NCBI GenBank assembly: GCA_002313925.1
Contig: DCAZ01000042.1
Span: forward strand, 1 to 15,047
Length of the DNA stretch: 15,047 bases
Direction: 5' to 3'
From: Gemmatimonadales bacterium UBA1120
GTDB taxonomy: Bacteria > Gemmatimonadota > Gemmatimonadetes > Longimicrobiales > Gaopeijiaceae
The translations under genes and the position numbers were made by a program. The notes under the pieces are model-generated. The model ran no database searches. It was not told the DNA's origin and worked only from the letters and a program-made list of their open reading frames with translations. Each line of letters opens with the position of its first letter. Position 1 is the stretch's first letter. Below, piece after piece: positions 7,475 through 14,257 of this stretch.

Positions 7475-9081
7475 ATGAGGATCAAGTACTGATTTCGACC
7501 CATGACCTGTCAACCGCTGGTCTTCTGCGCGATGGTTTCAAGTCTTCCGGTTATTCCACTGACCTAGTCACACCTGACGAAGAGCTATCAGCCGAGGAAG
7601 GCGCCGTTCTACTCGTACTGACTGGAGGGGCTGAACAAGGACAAAGTTCCTTAGTTATTCAGGCCCGTGACAAGCTCCACATACCTGTTTTCATAATCAG
7701 TTCGCAGCCATTGATCGCAGAGATGAGTCAGGATGTTGATGAAGTATTTGATAATCCTTCATTGATTAGTGACGTGATTCTTCTCGGGAGCCGTCTCATT
7801 GAGCGCCGGCGCCTTCAGCGTTTAACCGGTATTGTTGGTGAGACGGATGCGATGATCGAAGCGCTCGAACGAGTAGTACAAATCGCACCGGTTGAATCTA
7901 CCGTGCTTGTTACCGGAGAATCGGGGACGGGAAAAGAGCTGGTCGCACGAGGAATTCATGCGCTCTCACCACGTCGGCATGAACCCTTTATAGCAGTTAA
8001 TGTCGCCGCGCTTTCAGATACACTGCTGGAATCAGAGTTGTTCGGACACGAGAAAGGGGCTTTTACCGGTGCGATTGCTTCCCGTCGAGGACTGTTTGAA
8101 ATATCGAATGGTGGGACAATATTTCTGGACGAGATCGGTGATATGGCTTCGTCAACGCAGACCAAAATCCTCCGGGTGCTTGAACAGAAAGAGTTTCATA
8201 AAGTTGGTGGCGAAAAGAGTATCAAGGTTGATGTTCGAATCGTTGCCGCCACAAATCAGGACCTCCGGAGACTGGTATCTCTCGGTGGATTCCGAAGAGA
8301 TCTTTACTTTCGCCTAAATGTCCTCTCTATAACCCTTCCAGCGCTCCGTGACCGGAAGGCGGATGTCCCCACTCTTGTAGAAACATTCGTGCTAGAAGCT
8401 TCTAATAGGCATGATCGTGACTTCCACGGTATCTCCTCAGATGCGATGGAGATTCTCGTAAATTACTCGTGGCCAGGTAATGTCCGAGAACTCAAGAATC
8501 TGGTTGAATCCATGGTTGTTCTATCTCCAGGCCGAGTGATACGGCCCGAAGATATTCCTGAGGATGTTCGCGCAGGTGGAGGGCAAGCCCTCTTGCCCGC
8601 TTTGATCGATCAAACTGTGCATTCAGGCGAAGTCCAAAAGCATCTGAAACCGGAACTCGAGTTCGTATTCCGAACGTTGGTAGATCTTCGCCTCGATATG
8701 GATGATCTAAGAAGAGAGTTCGAGGCTTATCGGCGCGGCGAAGGTCTTACGACCAATGGTAAAACCATCATAGGTACAGTGGGATCTGTATCTGGTGATA
8801 AACCGATTGATTCAGTCATAGAAATTGGATCCTCAACTTCACAGCCGGGCATTGAAGTCTCCGAGGAATTTCCCGTCGCAGATTCTGGATGGAAGCTAAG
8901 CTCTCCACTTGATGAACCTGTCGTGTTTCGACCTGGAATGACTATGGAAGACGTAGAACGTCAAACGATTTCAGCCGTACTATCTTCGGTAGGAGGGAAT
9001 CGCCGGAAGGCTGCTAAGCTCTTAGGGATTGGGGAAAGGACTCTCTACAGGAAGATTTCTAAGTACGAATTAGATGGATGA
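7471..9081 (+). CDS. Sigma-54-dependent Fis-family activator with degenerate receiver
   Basis: NtrC-like enhancer-binding protein of 536 residues. The first ~105 residues have a receiver-like alternation of strands and helices (VLISTHD, YSTDLV, AVLLVLTGG, PVFIISS, DEVFDNP). However, the acidic pair, the phosphoacceptor Asp and the conserved Lys are replaced: Thr51 lies where the Asp is expected, and Asn95-Pro96 replaces Lys-Pro. The AAA+ domain is intact, with Walker A GESGTGKE (149-156), the sigma-54 contact loop GAFTGA (196-201), Walker B GGTIFLDE (214-221), and FRRDLYFRLNVL with the arginine fingers. Next comes a linker of about 115 residues with a predicted amphipathic helix (FVFRTLVDLRLDMDDLRREF). 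The C-terminal Fis-type helix-turn-helix is NRRKAAKLLGIGERTLYRKI. The GTG start is supported by AGGGAG 7 bases upstream and the overlap with the mog stop. No sensor kinase is nearby; targets cannot be read from the sequence. Confidence 0.93.
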   Translation: MNEDQVLISTHDLSTAGLLRDGFKSSGYSTDLVTPDEELSAEEGAVLLVLTGGAEQGQSSLVIQARDKLHIPVFIISSQPLIAEMSQDVDEVFDNPSLISDVILLGSRLIERRRLQRLTGIVGETDAMIEALERVVQIAPVESTVLVTGESGTGKELVARGIHALSPRRHEPFIAVNVAALSDTLLESELFGHEKGAFTGAIASRRGLFEISNGGTIFLDEIGDMASSTQTKILRVLEQKEFHKVGGEKSIKVDVRIVAATNQDLRRLVSLGGFRRDLYFRLNVLSITLPALRDRKADVPTLVETFVLEASNRHDRDFHGISSDAMEILVNYSWPGNVRELKNLVESMVVLSPGRVIRPEDIPEDVRAGGGQALLPALIDQTVHSGEVQKHLKPELEFVFRTLVDLRLDMDDLRREFEAYRRGEGLTTNGKTIIGTVGSVSGDKPIDSVIEIGSSTSQPGIEVSEEFPVADSGWKLSSPLDEPVVFRPGMTMEDVERQTISAVLSSVGGNRRKAAKLLGIGERTLYRKISKYELDG

Positions 9082-9135
9082 CCTCACCCGAACCTTGTAC
9101 TCGATATTTATCGATAAGTGATTGACGCAGTAGGT
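9082..9135. other. Convergent junction with AT-rich palindrome
   Basis: Only 54 bases separate the stop codons of the two converging arrays. They contain the perfect inverted repeat TCGATA-TT-TATCGA (9101-9114). It is A/T-rich and lacks a T-run on either strand, so it is at best a weak bidirectional transcription stop. No standard intrinsic terminator is visible. Confidence 0.35.
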
Positions 9136-9738
9136 TTAAGTTGCCTCGGCTTCCGTTACTAGATCGTCCAGAGCTTTAAGTAAAGCTTTACGACCCACTC
9201 CAGTTTTTGAAGAAAAAGGGACCATCTGGTCTTCATCAAAACCCAACTCTTCACAAGCACATTCGACGGCAGGAAGACACTGGCTTTTCTTTAGCTTGTC
9301 CATTTTTGTGAGTACGGCTACAGCAGGGATACCTAGCTTAGAAAGGTATGATGCCATCTCCAAGTCATGTTTTGTTGGCTTTCTCCGAGCATCTATTAAG
9401 TGCACCAACCCCTTAAGGTAGTTGGTCTCTCTTAGATACCAGTCTATCAGTTCTATCCAGGAATCTCGCATAGGCTTCGGTGCTCGGGCATAGCCATAAC
9501 CAGGCAGATCAACCAGAAAGAAGCGCTTATTTACCAGAAAAAAATTGATGGTTTTTGTCTTTCCAGGGGTTGCAGACACATGAGCTAACTTGCTGCGAGT
9601 CCTTTTGAGAAGTGTATTGATTAAGGAAGACTTTCCAACGTTCGATCGACCCAAGAAAGCAATCTGAGGAAGCGTGCCAGGAATTTCCCCTCCGGGCTTA
9701 GCTAGTGTTCCTGAATACTCAACAGTTCGAATCTTCAT
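9136..9738 (-). CDS. engB: Ribosome biogenesis GTP-binding protein EngB/YsxC
   Basis: Small TRAFAC GTPase required for assembly of the large ribosomal subunit (YsxC in Bacillus, YihA in E. coli). All guanine-nucleotide motifs are present: G1 GRSNVGKSS (residues 30-38), the G2 region ATPGKTKTINFF with its threonine, G3 DLPGYGYA (77-84), G4 TKMDK (144-148), and G5-like SSKTG near residue 175. The N-terminal extension (RTVEYSGTLAKPGGEIP) and the 200-residue length are typical, and the protein lacks membrane segments. The ATG overlaps the lon stop by 4 bases, making it the last gene of the leftward array and probably coupled to lon. This lon-engB pairing is found in several phyla. It ends 54 bases from the converging sigma-54 activator gene. 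Confidence 0.97.
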   Translation of the reverse strand: MKIRTVEYSGTLAKPGGEIPGTLPQIAFLGRSNVGKSSLINTLLKRTRSKLAHVSATPGKTKTINFFLVNKRFFLVDLPGYGYARAPKPMRDSWIELIDWYLRETNYLKGLVHLIDARRKPTKHDLEMASYLSKLGIPAVAVLTKMDKLKKSQCLPAVECACEELGFDEDQMVPFSSKTGVGRKALLKALDDLVTEAEAT

Positions 9739-12146
9739 CCGTGTGAATACGGCAACCCGAGCCCAGGGGTAGCTACCTGTGTTCTTTGATTAATTGGACT
9801 TTCAACTAAAACAGCATCCATCACTTCGTCCATCGTATTGACTAGCTCAAATACCACCCCCGCGTGAACCTCCTCCGGTAGAAGTTCGAGATCGGGTGCA
9901 TTTGCAGCAGGAAGTACCACTCGGCGTATGCCTCCCCTAAGTGCTGCGACAGCCTTTTCTTTGAGACCCCCGACCGAGAGTACGCGACCCCGGAGGGTGA
10001 TTTCTCCAGTCATAGCAACATCCGCACGTGTCGGTTTTTCAATCAAGGCTGAGATTAGTGCGACAGCGATTGTAATTCCCGCGGAAGGACCATCTTTCGG
10101 GGTCGCACCTTCTGGAATGTGGATATGAACATCAATTTTCTCGTGGAACTGGGGGTCGAGGTTAAGGAGAGAAGAGCGTGAACGGGCGTATGTGACCGCA
10201 GCGTGAGCGGATTCCTTCATGACTTCACCGAGAGTGCCCGTGAGCCTGAGGTTACCAGTTCCCATAACCACAGCTACCTCGACATCTAGGACAGCACCTC
10301 CTGCAGCCGTCCAAGCAAGGCCATTAGCAATACCGATCCGGTCACTGTTCTCGTCTCGATCAGGAGGAGCATAGGGACGAGGGCCAAGCAGTTCCTTGAG
10401 GTTCTGAGGCTCTAATATGTTGGAAATCTTGCGGCCATCTGCTACAGATCGGGCTAGTTTCCGAGCAATCCGTGATAACCGCCTCTCGAGCTCTCTAACG
10501 CCAGCTTCACGGGTATATCGTTCGATCACATCATGTACTGCTGCAGGAGATAGGACAATCTCCTCCACGCTCAGTCCGTGACGCTTGATCTGCTTTGGCC
10601 AAAGGAAACGCATCGCGATCTCTCGTTTCTCCGTATCTAGATAGCCTGGAAGCCGCATCACTTCCATGCGGTCGCGCAGTGGCTCCGGGATGTCTTGGAG
10701 TGTGTTGGCCGTTGCTATGAAGAGGACGTCGGAGAGATCGTAATCAAGTTCAAGATAATGGTCTGTGAAGTTCGCATTTTGCTCCGGATCCAGTACCTCC
10801 AGGAGAGCTGCACCGGGGTCTCCGTGGAAATCCCTGGCTAGCTTATCTACCTCGTCAAGCAGGAAAACTGGATTAACTGTACCACTTCGGCGCATGCCTT
10901 GGATTATTCGTCCTGGTAATGCGCCAACGTAGGTGCGCCGGTGCCCTCTAATCTCGGCTTCATCCCTGATACCACCGAGGCTTACTCTCACGAATTCTCG
11001 CCCTAAAGCGAGAGCAATGCTTCGGCCTAGCGAGGTCTTACCTACCCCTGGAGGTCCAATCAGACAGAGAATTGGTCCACGCATCTCACGCACTAGGGAC
11101 AGCACTGCAACGTGATCGAGAATCCGCTCTTTCACTTCGATTAAACCAAAGTGATCGGAATCAAGGATTTGTGAGGCATGTTCTACTGATAAATTGTCTT
11201 GGGATCGCACAATCCATGGAAGCTCGACAATCCAATCAAGGTGTGTTCGAATGACGGCCGCTTCTGGAGCAACGGGATTCAACTTCTTCAGACGGCCCAA
11301 TTCCTTATTTGCCAGGTCCAGAGCATGAGGAGGAAGATTGGCGTCATGAATAGCTTGTCCGATCTCCTTCCACTCGTCTAAGTCTTCCTGTGACGAGTCC
11401 TTCCGGATTCCCCCAAGGCCAAGAACAAGATTAGGTGTTTTTTCTTCTTTCAACTGAAGTTGAATTTGCCGGTCGAGCTTCGCCTCGATACGCATGATCT
11501 CAAGTTCGCGTGTTAGCAATTGGCGTAAGATCTCCAATTGCTCGATCGGATCTATGGTTTCCAACAGTTCCTGTTTGTCCAGCGCGGGCAAGATAAGGTG
11601 TCCGGCGACCAGGTGAATGAATCGGACACGGTCTCCCTCGGCAGAGAGAATCCCAGAAAGCTCTTCAGGAATCCTTTTGTGGAGACGAGTATATTCTGAG
11701 TAGAGACTTGCTACGGTCTGAGTGAGTGATAGAGCGTTCGCTGGCACTTCACCATCTAACTCTGCTTCGTGAGCGGTTAATAGTTCGACAGTGGCTCGTA
11801 GAGCCTTGGTCTTGGTTGTGAGCCTCCGGATCCGAGCACGTCCGACTCCTTCTAGCATTACCCGCGAAGTTCCATCTGGTAGAGGTGTGACCTGGATGAT
11901 TCGAGCGATTGTTCCTATGCGAAATAGATCTCCACTTCCGGGATCATCGATTTCCGAGTCCCGTTGGGTAACGAGGAGGACTAGATCTTTGTCTAATCCT
12001 GCTTCCTCAAGGGCTGTGACAGAGCGACTGCGTCCTATGAGTAGAGGTAGAACGGAATAAGGGAAGAAGACGAGGTCTCGAAGCGCGATTACCGGTAGAC
12101 GGTCAGGCACCTCAATTTGATCTTCAGCCCGGATGAGCTTTGCCAT
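9735..12146 (-). CDS. lon: ATP-dependent protease Lon (La)
   Basis: Cytoplasmic AAA+ serine protease that degrades misfolded and short-lived regulatory proteins. From the ATG chosen here the protein has 803 residues (E. coli 784). The N-terminal Lon substrate-binding domain begins LPVIALRDLVFFPYSVLPLLIGR and runs to about residue 200, followed by a helical region (ELEIMRIEAKLDRQIQLQLKEE). The AAA+ module has Walker A GPPGVGKT (364-371) and Walker B FLLDEVDKL (Asp431-Glu432). The protease domain has catalytic Ser688 in KDGPSAGIT and Lys731, the second lysine of GGLKEK. The frame stays open upstream to a GTG at 12194, which would add 16 residues (819). Neither start has a good ribosome site; the ATG is preferred because it gives a family-typical N-terminus. 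The stop overlaps the engB start. It is downstream of clpX, as in many bacteria, but behind a structured gap that may give it its own control. Confidence 0.96.
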   Translation of the reverse strand: MAKLIRAEDQIEVPDRLPVIALRDLVFFPYSVLPLLIGRSRSVTALEEAGLDKDLVLLVTQRDSEIDDPGSGDLFRIGTIARIIQVTPLPDGTSRVMLEGVGRARIRRLTTKTKALRATVELLTAHEAELDGEVPANALSLTQTVASLYSEYTRLHKRIPEELSGILSAEGDRVRFIHLVAGHLILPALDKQELLETIDPIEQLEILRQLLTRELEIMRIEAKLDRQIQLQLKEEKTPNLVLGLGGIRKDSSQEDLDEWKEIGQAIHDANLPPHALDLANKELGRLKKLNPVAPEAAVIRTHLDWIVELPWIVRSQDNLSVEHASQILDSDHFGLIEVKERILDHVAVLSLVREMRGPILCLIGPPGVGKTSLGRSIALALGREFVRVSLGGIRDEAEIRGHRRTYVGALPGRIIQGMRRSGTVNPVFLLDEVDKLARDFHGDPGAALLEVLDPEQNANFTDHYLELDYDLSDVLFIATANTLQDIPEPLRDRMEVMRLPGYLDTEKREIAMRFLWPKQIKRHGLSVEEIVLSPAAVHDVIERYTREAGVRELERRLSRIARKLARSVADGRKISNILEPQNLKELLGPRPYAPPDRDENSDRIGIANGLAWTAAGGAVLDVEVAVVMGTGNLRLTGTLGEVMKESAHAAVTYARSRSSLLNLDPQFHEKIDVHIHIPEGATPKDGPSAGITIAVALISALIEKPTRADVAMTGEITLRGRVLSVGGLKEKAVAALRGGIRRVVLPAANAPDLELLPEEVHAGVVFELVNTMDEVMDAVLVESPINQRTQVATPGLGLPYSHG

Positions 12147-12247
12147 TCTTTGACTCGAGTGCGCGAGAGGGTTTGTTTCGGGCCTATCGTACACATTCGG
12201 TCGCGCTCACAACAGAGACGCACCGAGGGGATGTTTCGGCATCAGAT

Positions 12248-12274
12248 AATCGTCGTCTAGGCGACGATTTTTTT
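12248..12274 (+). terminator. Intrinsic terminator-like hairpin on the plus strand
   Basis: AATCGTCG (12248-12255) pairs perfectly with CGACGATT (12262-12269) around a six-base loop TCTAGG. It is followed directly by an unbroken T-run through 12274. This is the textbook form of a rho-independent terminator for rightward transcription. The flanking genes clpX and lon are both read leftwards; on their strand the hairpin is preceded by an A-run and followed only by ATCTG. It is therefore either the end of an unannotated plus-strand transcript antisense to lon, or a structure with another role. Confidence 0.55.
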
Positions 12275-12306
12275 CTCAAGGTCCAGCTGCCAAATGGCTC
12301 TTGAGA
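12274..12306. repeat. Inverted repeat TCTCAAG/CTTGAGA
   Basis: Perfect 7-base arms (12274-12280 and 12300-12306) are separated by 19 bases that contain the smaller palindrome GCCA-AA-TGGC (12289-12298). On the minus strand this lies just after the clpX stop and before the A-run. It could be an mRNA 3' structure for clpX or a protein-binding site. The arms resemble the half-sites of the HspR HAIR element (CTTGAGT-N7-ACTCAAG), but their order is reversed and the spacing is too long. Confidence 0.35.
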
Positions 12307-12329
12307 TGGATTTGCAGTTCTTCCTGGCA

Positions 12330-13565
12330 CTACGCTTCTAGTTTTTGTTCCTCAGCGTTTAGTAATAGAAGCGGAGCTGTGCCCTGTTCAACACATTCCG
12401 AGGTAATGACTACTTCGCTAACATCTGTCCGTGATGGGATCTCAAACATCAAGTCCCGCATAATACCTTCAATGATTGAGCGGAGGCCCCTGGCCCCTGT
12501 GCCTCGCTCTAACGCCTTGCGTGAAATGGCCTTGATCGCCTTTCGGTCAAAAGTAAGACCAACGCCTTCGAGTTCGAACATCTTTTGGTATTGCTTTACC
12601 AGCGCGTTCTTGGGTTCTTCGAGGATGCGTTCGAGATCTTGCTCATCAAGTTCTTCCAACTGCACACTTACTGGGAGCCGTCCAACCAATTCTGGGATCA
12701 ACCCGTACCGCTGCAGATCCTCTGGCTCGACCCAACGCATGATGTTGTCATCATCTGTCTTTTCAAGCTCTTCACCTGTGAAGCCGATCTGCCTCTTCCC
12801 CAGACGCGCTTCAACGATCTTCTCAAGCCCGTCGAATGCACCTCCACAGATAAAGAGGATGTTCCGGGTATTCACCTGAATATATTCCTGTTGCGGATGC
12901 TTCCGGCCTCCCTGTGGAGGCACTGATGCTATAGTGCCCTCGAGTATCTTTAGAAGTGCTTGCTGGACACCCTCCCCAGAGACGTCTCGGGTAATTGATG
13001 GGTTTTCGGATTTGCGGGCGATCTTGTCCATCTCATCGATGTAGACGATACCCCGCTCACACTCTGGAATATTAAAGTCGGCTGCTTGGAGGAGTCGCAC
13101 GAGGATGTTTTCCACATCCTCACCGACATAACCTGCTTCAGTCAGTGTCGTTGCATCTGCGATCGTGAACGGGACATGGAGCATTCGGGCAAGTGTCTGC
13201 GCAAGTAATGTTTTCCCTACCCCTGTTGGTCCGATAAGCAGGATATTTGCTTTATCGATCTCAACCTCATCGAGCACACCATGATGATTCACTCGGTTAT
13301 AATGATTGTAGACCGAGACTGCTAGAGATTTCTTAGCAGCTTCCTGACCGATAACGTATTGGTCCAACTTAGATTTAATTTCTTCGGGAGTTGGGCTAGG
13401 AACTGCTTGCTCGTTAGTCGCGTGCTCGTCTTCTTCAGCCAGTATTTCGTTACAAAGTGAAATACACTCGTTACAGATATAGACGTTTGGCCCACTGATA
13501 AACTTCTTAACGGTTTCTTTGTCTTTACTGCAGAAACTACAGCGAAGGTCCTTATCACTTGTCAT
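12330..13565 (-). CDS. clpX: ClpX, ATP-binding unfoldase subunit of Clp protease
   Basis: AAA+ unfoldase that recognises tagged or specific substrates and threads them into ClpP. The N-terminal zinc-binding domain has Cys9-x2-Cys12 and Cys31-x2-Cys34. The AAA+ core follows: LDQYVIGQEAAKKSLAVSVYNHY, Walker A GPTGVGKT (112-119), the pore loop GYVGED (145-150), Walker B GIVYIDEMDKI (Asp177-Glu178), TRDVSGEGVQQALLKILEGT, and the ClpP-docking IGF loop at residues 260-262 (KRQIGFTGE). Next are LIPELVGRLPV and the C-terminal small domain with ARGLRSIIEGIMRDLMFE. The length of 411 residues is normal. The ATG at 13565 has AGAGGTG 8 bases upstream. It lies 51 bases downstream of clpP in the same direction and is followed by a gap before lon. 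The intact zinc domain and IGF loop support a working ClpXP pair with the adjacent clpP. Confidence 0.98.
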   Translation of the reverse strand: MTSDKDLRCSFCSKDKETVKKFISGPNVYICNECISLCNEILAEEDEHATNEQAVPSPTPEEIKSKLDQYVIGQEAAKKSLAVSVYNHYNRVNHHGVLDEVEIDKANILLIGPTGVGKTLLAQTLARMLHVPFTIADATTLTEAGYVGEDVENILVRLLQAADFNIPECERGIVYIDEMDKIARKSENPSITRDVSGEGVQQALLKILEGTIASVPPQGGRKHPQQEYIQVNTRNILFICGGAFDGLEKIVEARLGKRQIGFTGEELEKTDDDNIMRWVEPEDLQRYGLIPELVGRLPVSVQLEELDEQDLERILEEPKNALVKQYQKMFELEGVGLTFDRKAIKAISRKALERGTGARGLRSIIEGIMRDLMFEIPSRTDVSEVVITSECVEQGTAPLLLLNAEEQKLEA

Positions 13566-13616
13566 TGGCTACGCACCTCTCAGAATCTGACCTCGTAAGA
13601 ATCTTCATTCGCTACT

Positions 13617-14234
13617 TTATGAGTCCGAGGATTTAACAGTTGTTGTTTGAACGGGACCTTCTAAGACGTGGTCAATGAGCCCATACTCAACTGCTTCCTT
13701 GGGGCTCATGAAGCGATCCCGATCTGCATCTTCCTGGATCGTTTCTACCGGTTGTCCAGTATGTTTTGCAATCAGAAGATTCAGCCTCTCACGAATATGC
13801 AAAATTTCTTTTGCCGCGATTTCTATGTCTGCAGCTGTGCCCTGGGATCCTCCTGAAGGTTGATGAATCATGATACGGGAGTTTGGCAGTGCACTGCGTT
13901 TCCCTTTGGCGCCAGCTGCCAAAAGTATTGCTCCCATGGAAGCGGCCATTCCTACGCAGAACGTCGAAACGGGCGCGCGCAGGTGCTGCATTGTGTCATA
14001 GATTGCCATCCCTGCATAAACGCCCCCTCCTGGCGAGTTGATGTACATGAAGATGTCACGTTCCGGGTCCTCAGCATCTAGAAAAAGCAGTTGGGCCACG
14101 ATGATATTGGCCACATTGTCATCAATGCCACTACCCAGAAAAATAATTCGGTCCATGAGTAGACGACTAAAGATGTCGTAACTGCGTTCGCCCCGGCTGG
14201 TCCGCTCAATCACATAGGGAGGGTATATAGACAT
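13617..14234 (-). CDS. clpP: ClpP, ATP-dependent Clp protease proteolytic subunit
   Basis: Serine peptidase that assembles into a double-heptamer chamber and is fed by ClpX (or ClpA/ClpC). The catalytic triad is complete: Ser99 in GMAASMGA, His124 in MIHQP, and Asp173 in ADRDRFMS, with the 25- and 49-residue spacings of the E. coli enzyme. Other family blocks are RLLMDRIIFLG, YINSPGGGVYAGMAIYDTMQ and KEAVEYGLID. The length of 205 residues is normal. The opening MSIYPPYVIERTSRGERSYDIFSRLL implies only a short N-terminal segment ahead of the axial loop. The ATG at 14234 is preceded by a purine-rich GAGAGA stretch as a modest ribosome site. It lies 23 bases downstream of tig and 51 bases upstream of clpX, so tig-clpP-clpX are probably one transcription unit. 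Confidence 0.98.
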   Translation of the reverse strand: MSIYPPYVIERTSRGERSYDIFSRLLMDRIIFLGSGIDDNVANIIVAQLLFLDAEDPERDIFMYINSPGGGVYAGMAIYDTMQHLRAPVSTFCVGMAASMGAILLAAGAKGKRSALPNSRIMIHQPSGGSQGTAADIEIAAKEILHIRERLNLLIAKHTGQPVETIQEDADRDRFMSPKEAVEYGLIDHVLEGPVQTTTVKSSDS

Positions 14235-14257
14235 GGTTTTTCTCTCTGACAGTGTCT

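Larger units (their letters stand above)
12147..12329. other. clpX-lon intergenic region with two inverted repeats
   Basis: This gap is 183 bases from the chosen lon ATG, or 135 if lon starts at the GTG at 12194. It holds a strong hairpin plus T-run pointing rightwards (12248-12274) and an adjacent inverted repeat TCTCAAG/CTTGAGA (12274-12280 and 12300-12306) that encloses GCCA-AA-TGGC. I found no convincing sigma-70 -35/-10 pair on the minus strand. CTTGAGA resembles a heat-shock sigma-32 -35 element, but no matching -10 follows at the right distance. No RNA gene is recognisable. Confidence 0.55.

Noticed and set aside
12231..12260. Nine-codon plus-strand frame preceded by GAGGGG and ending in the terminator loop
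   Set aside because: It is too short, and the purine run abuts the ATG directly, leaving no spacing for a ribosome site.
12280..12306. HspR HAIR or sigma-32 heat-shock element before lon (CTTGAGA)
   Set aside because: The HAIR half-sites are in the reversed order with the wrong spacing, and no -10 element of the sigma-32 type follows at 13-15 bases.
12301..12879. Long open frame on the plus strand opposite clpX (192 codons)
   Set aside because: It is entirely antisense to the conserved clpX core, is rich in Ser/Arg as expected for a shadow frame, and resembles no known protein.
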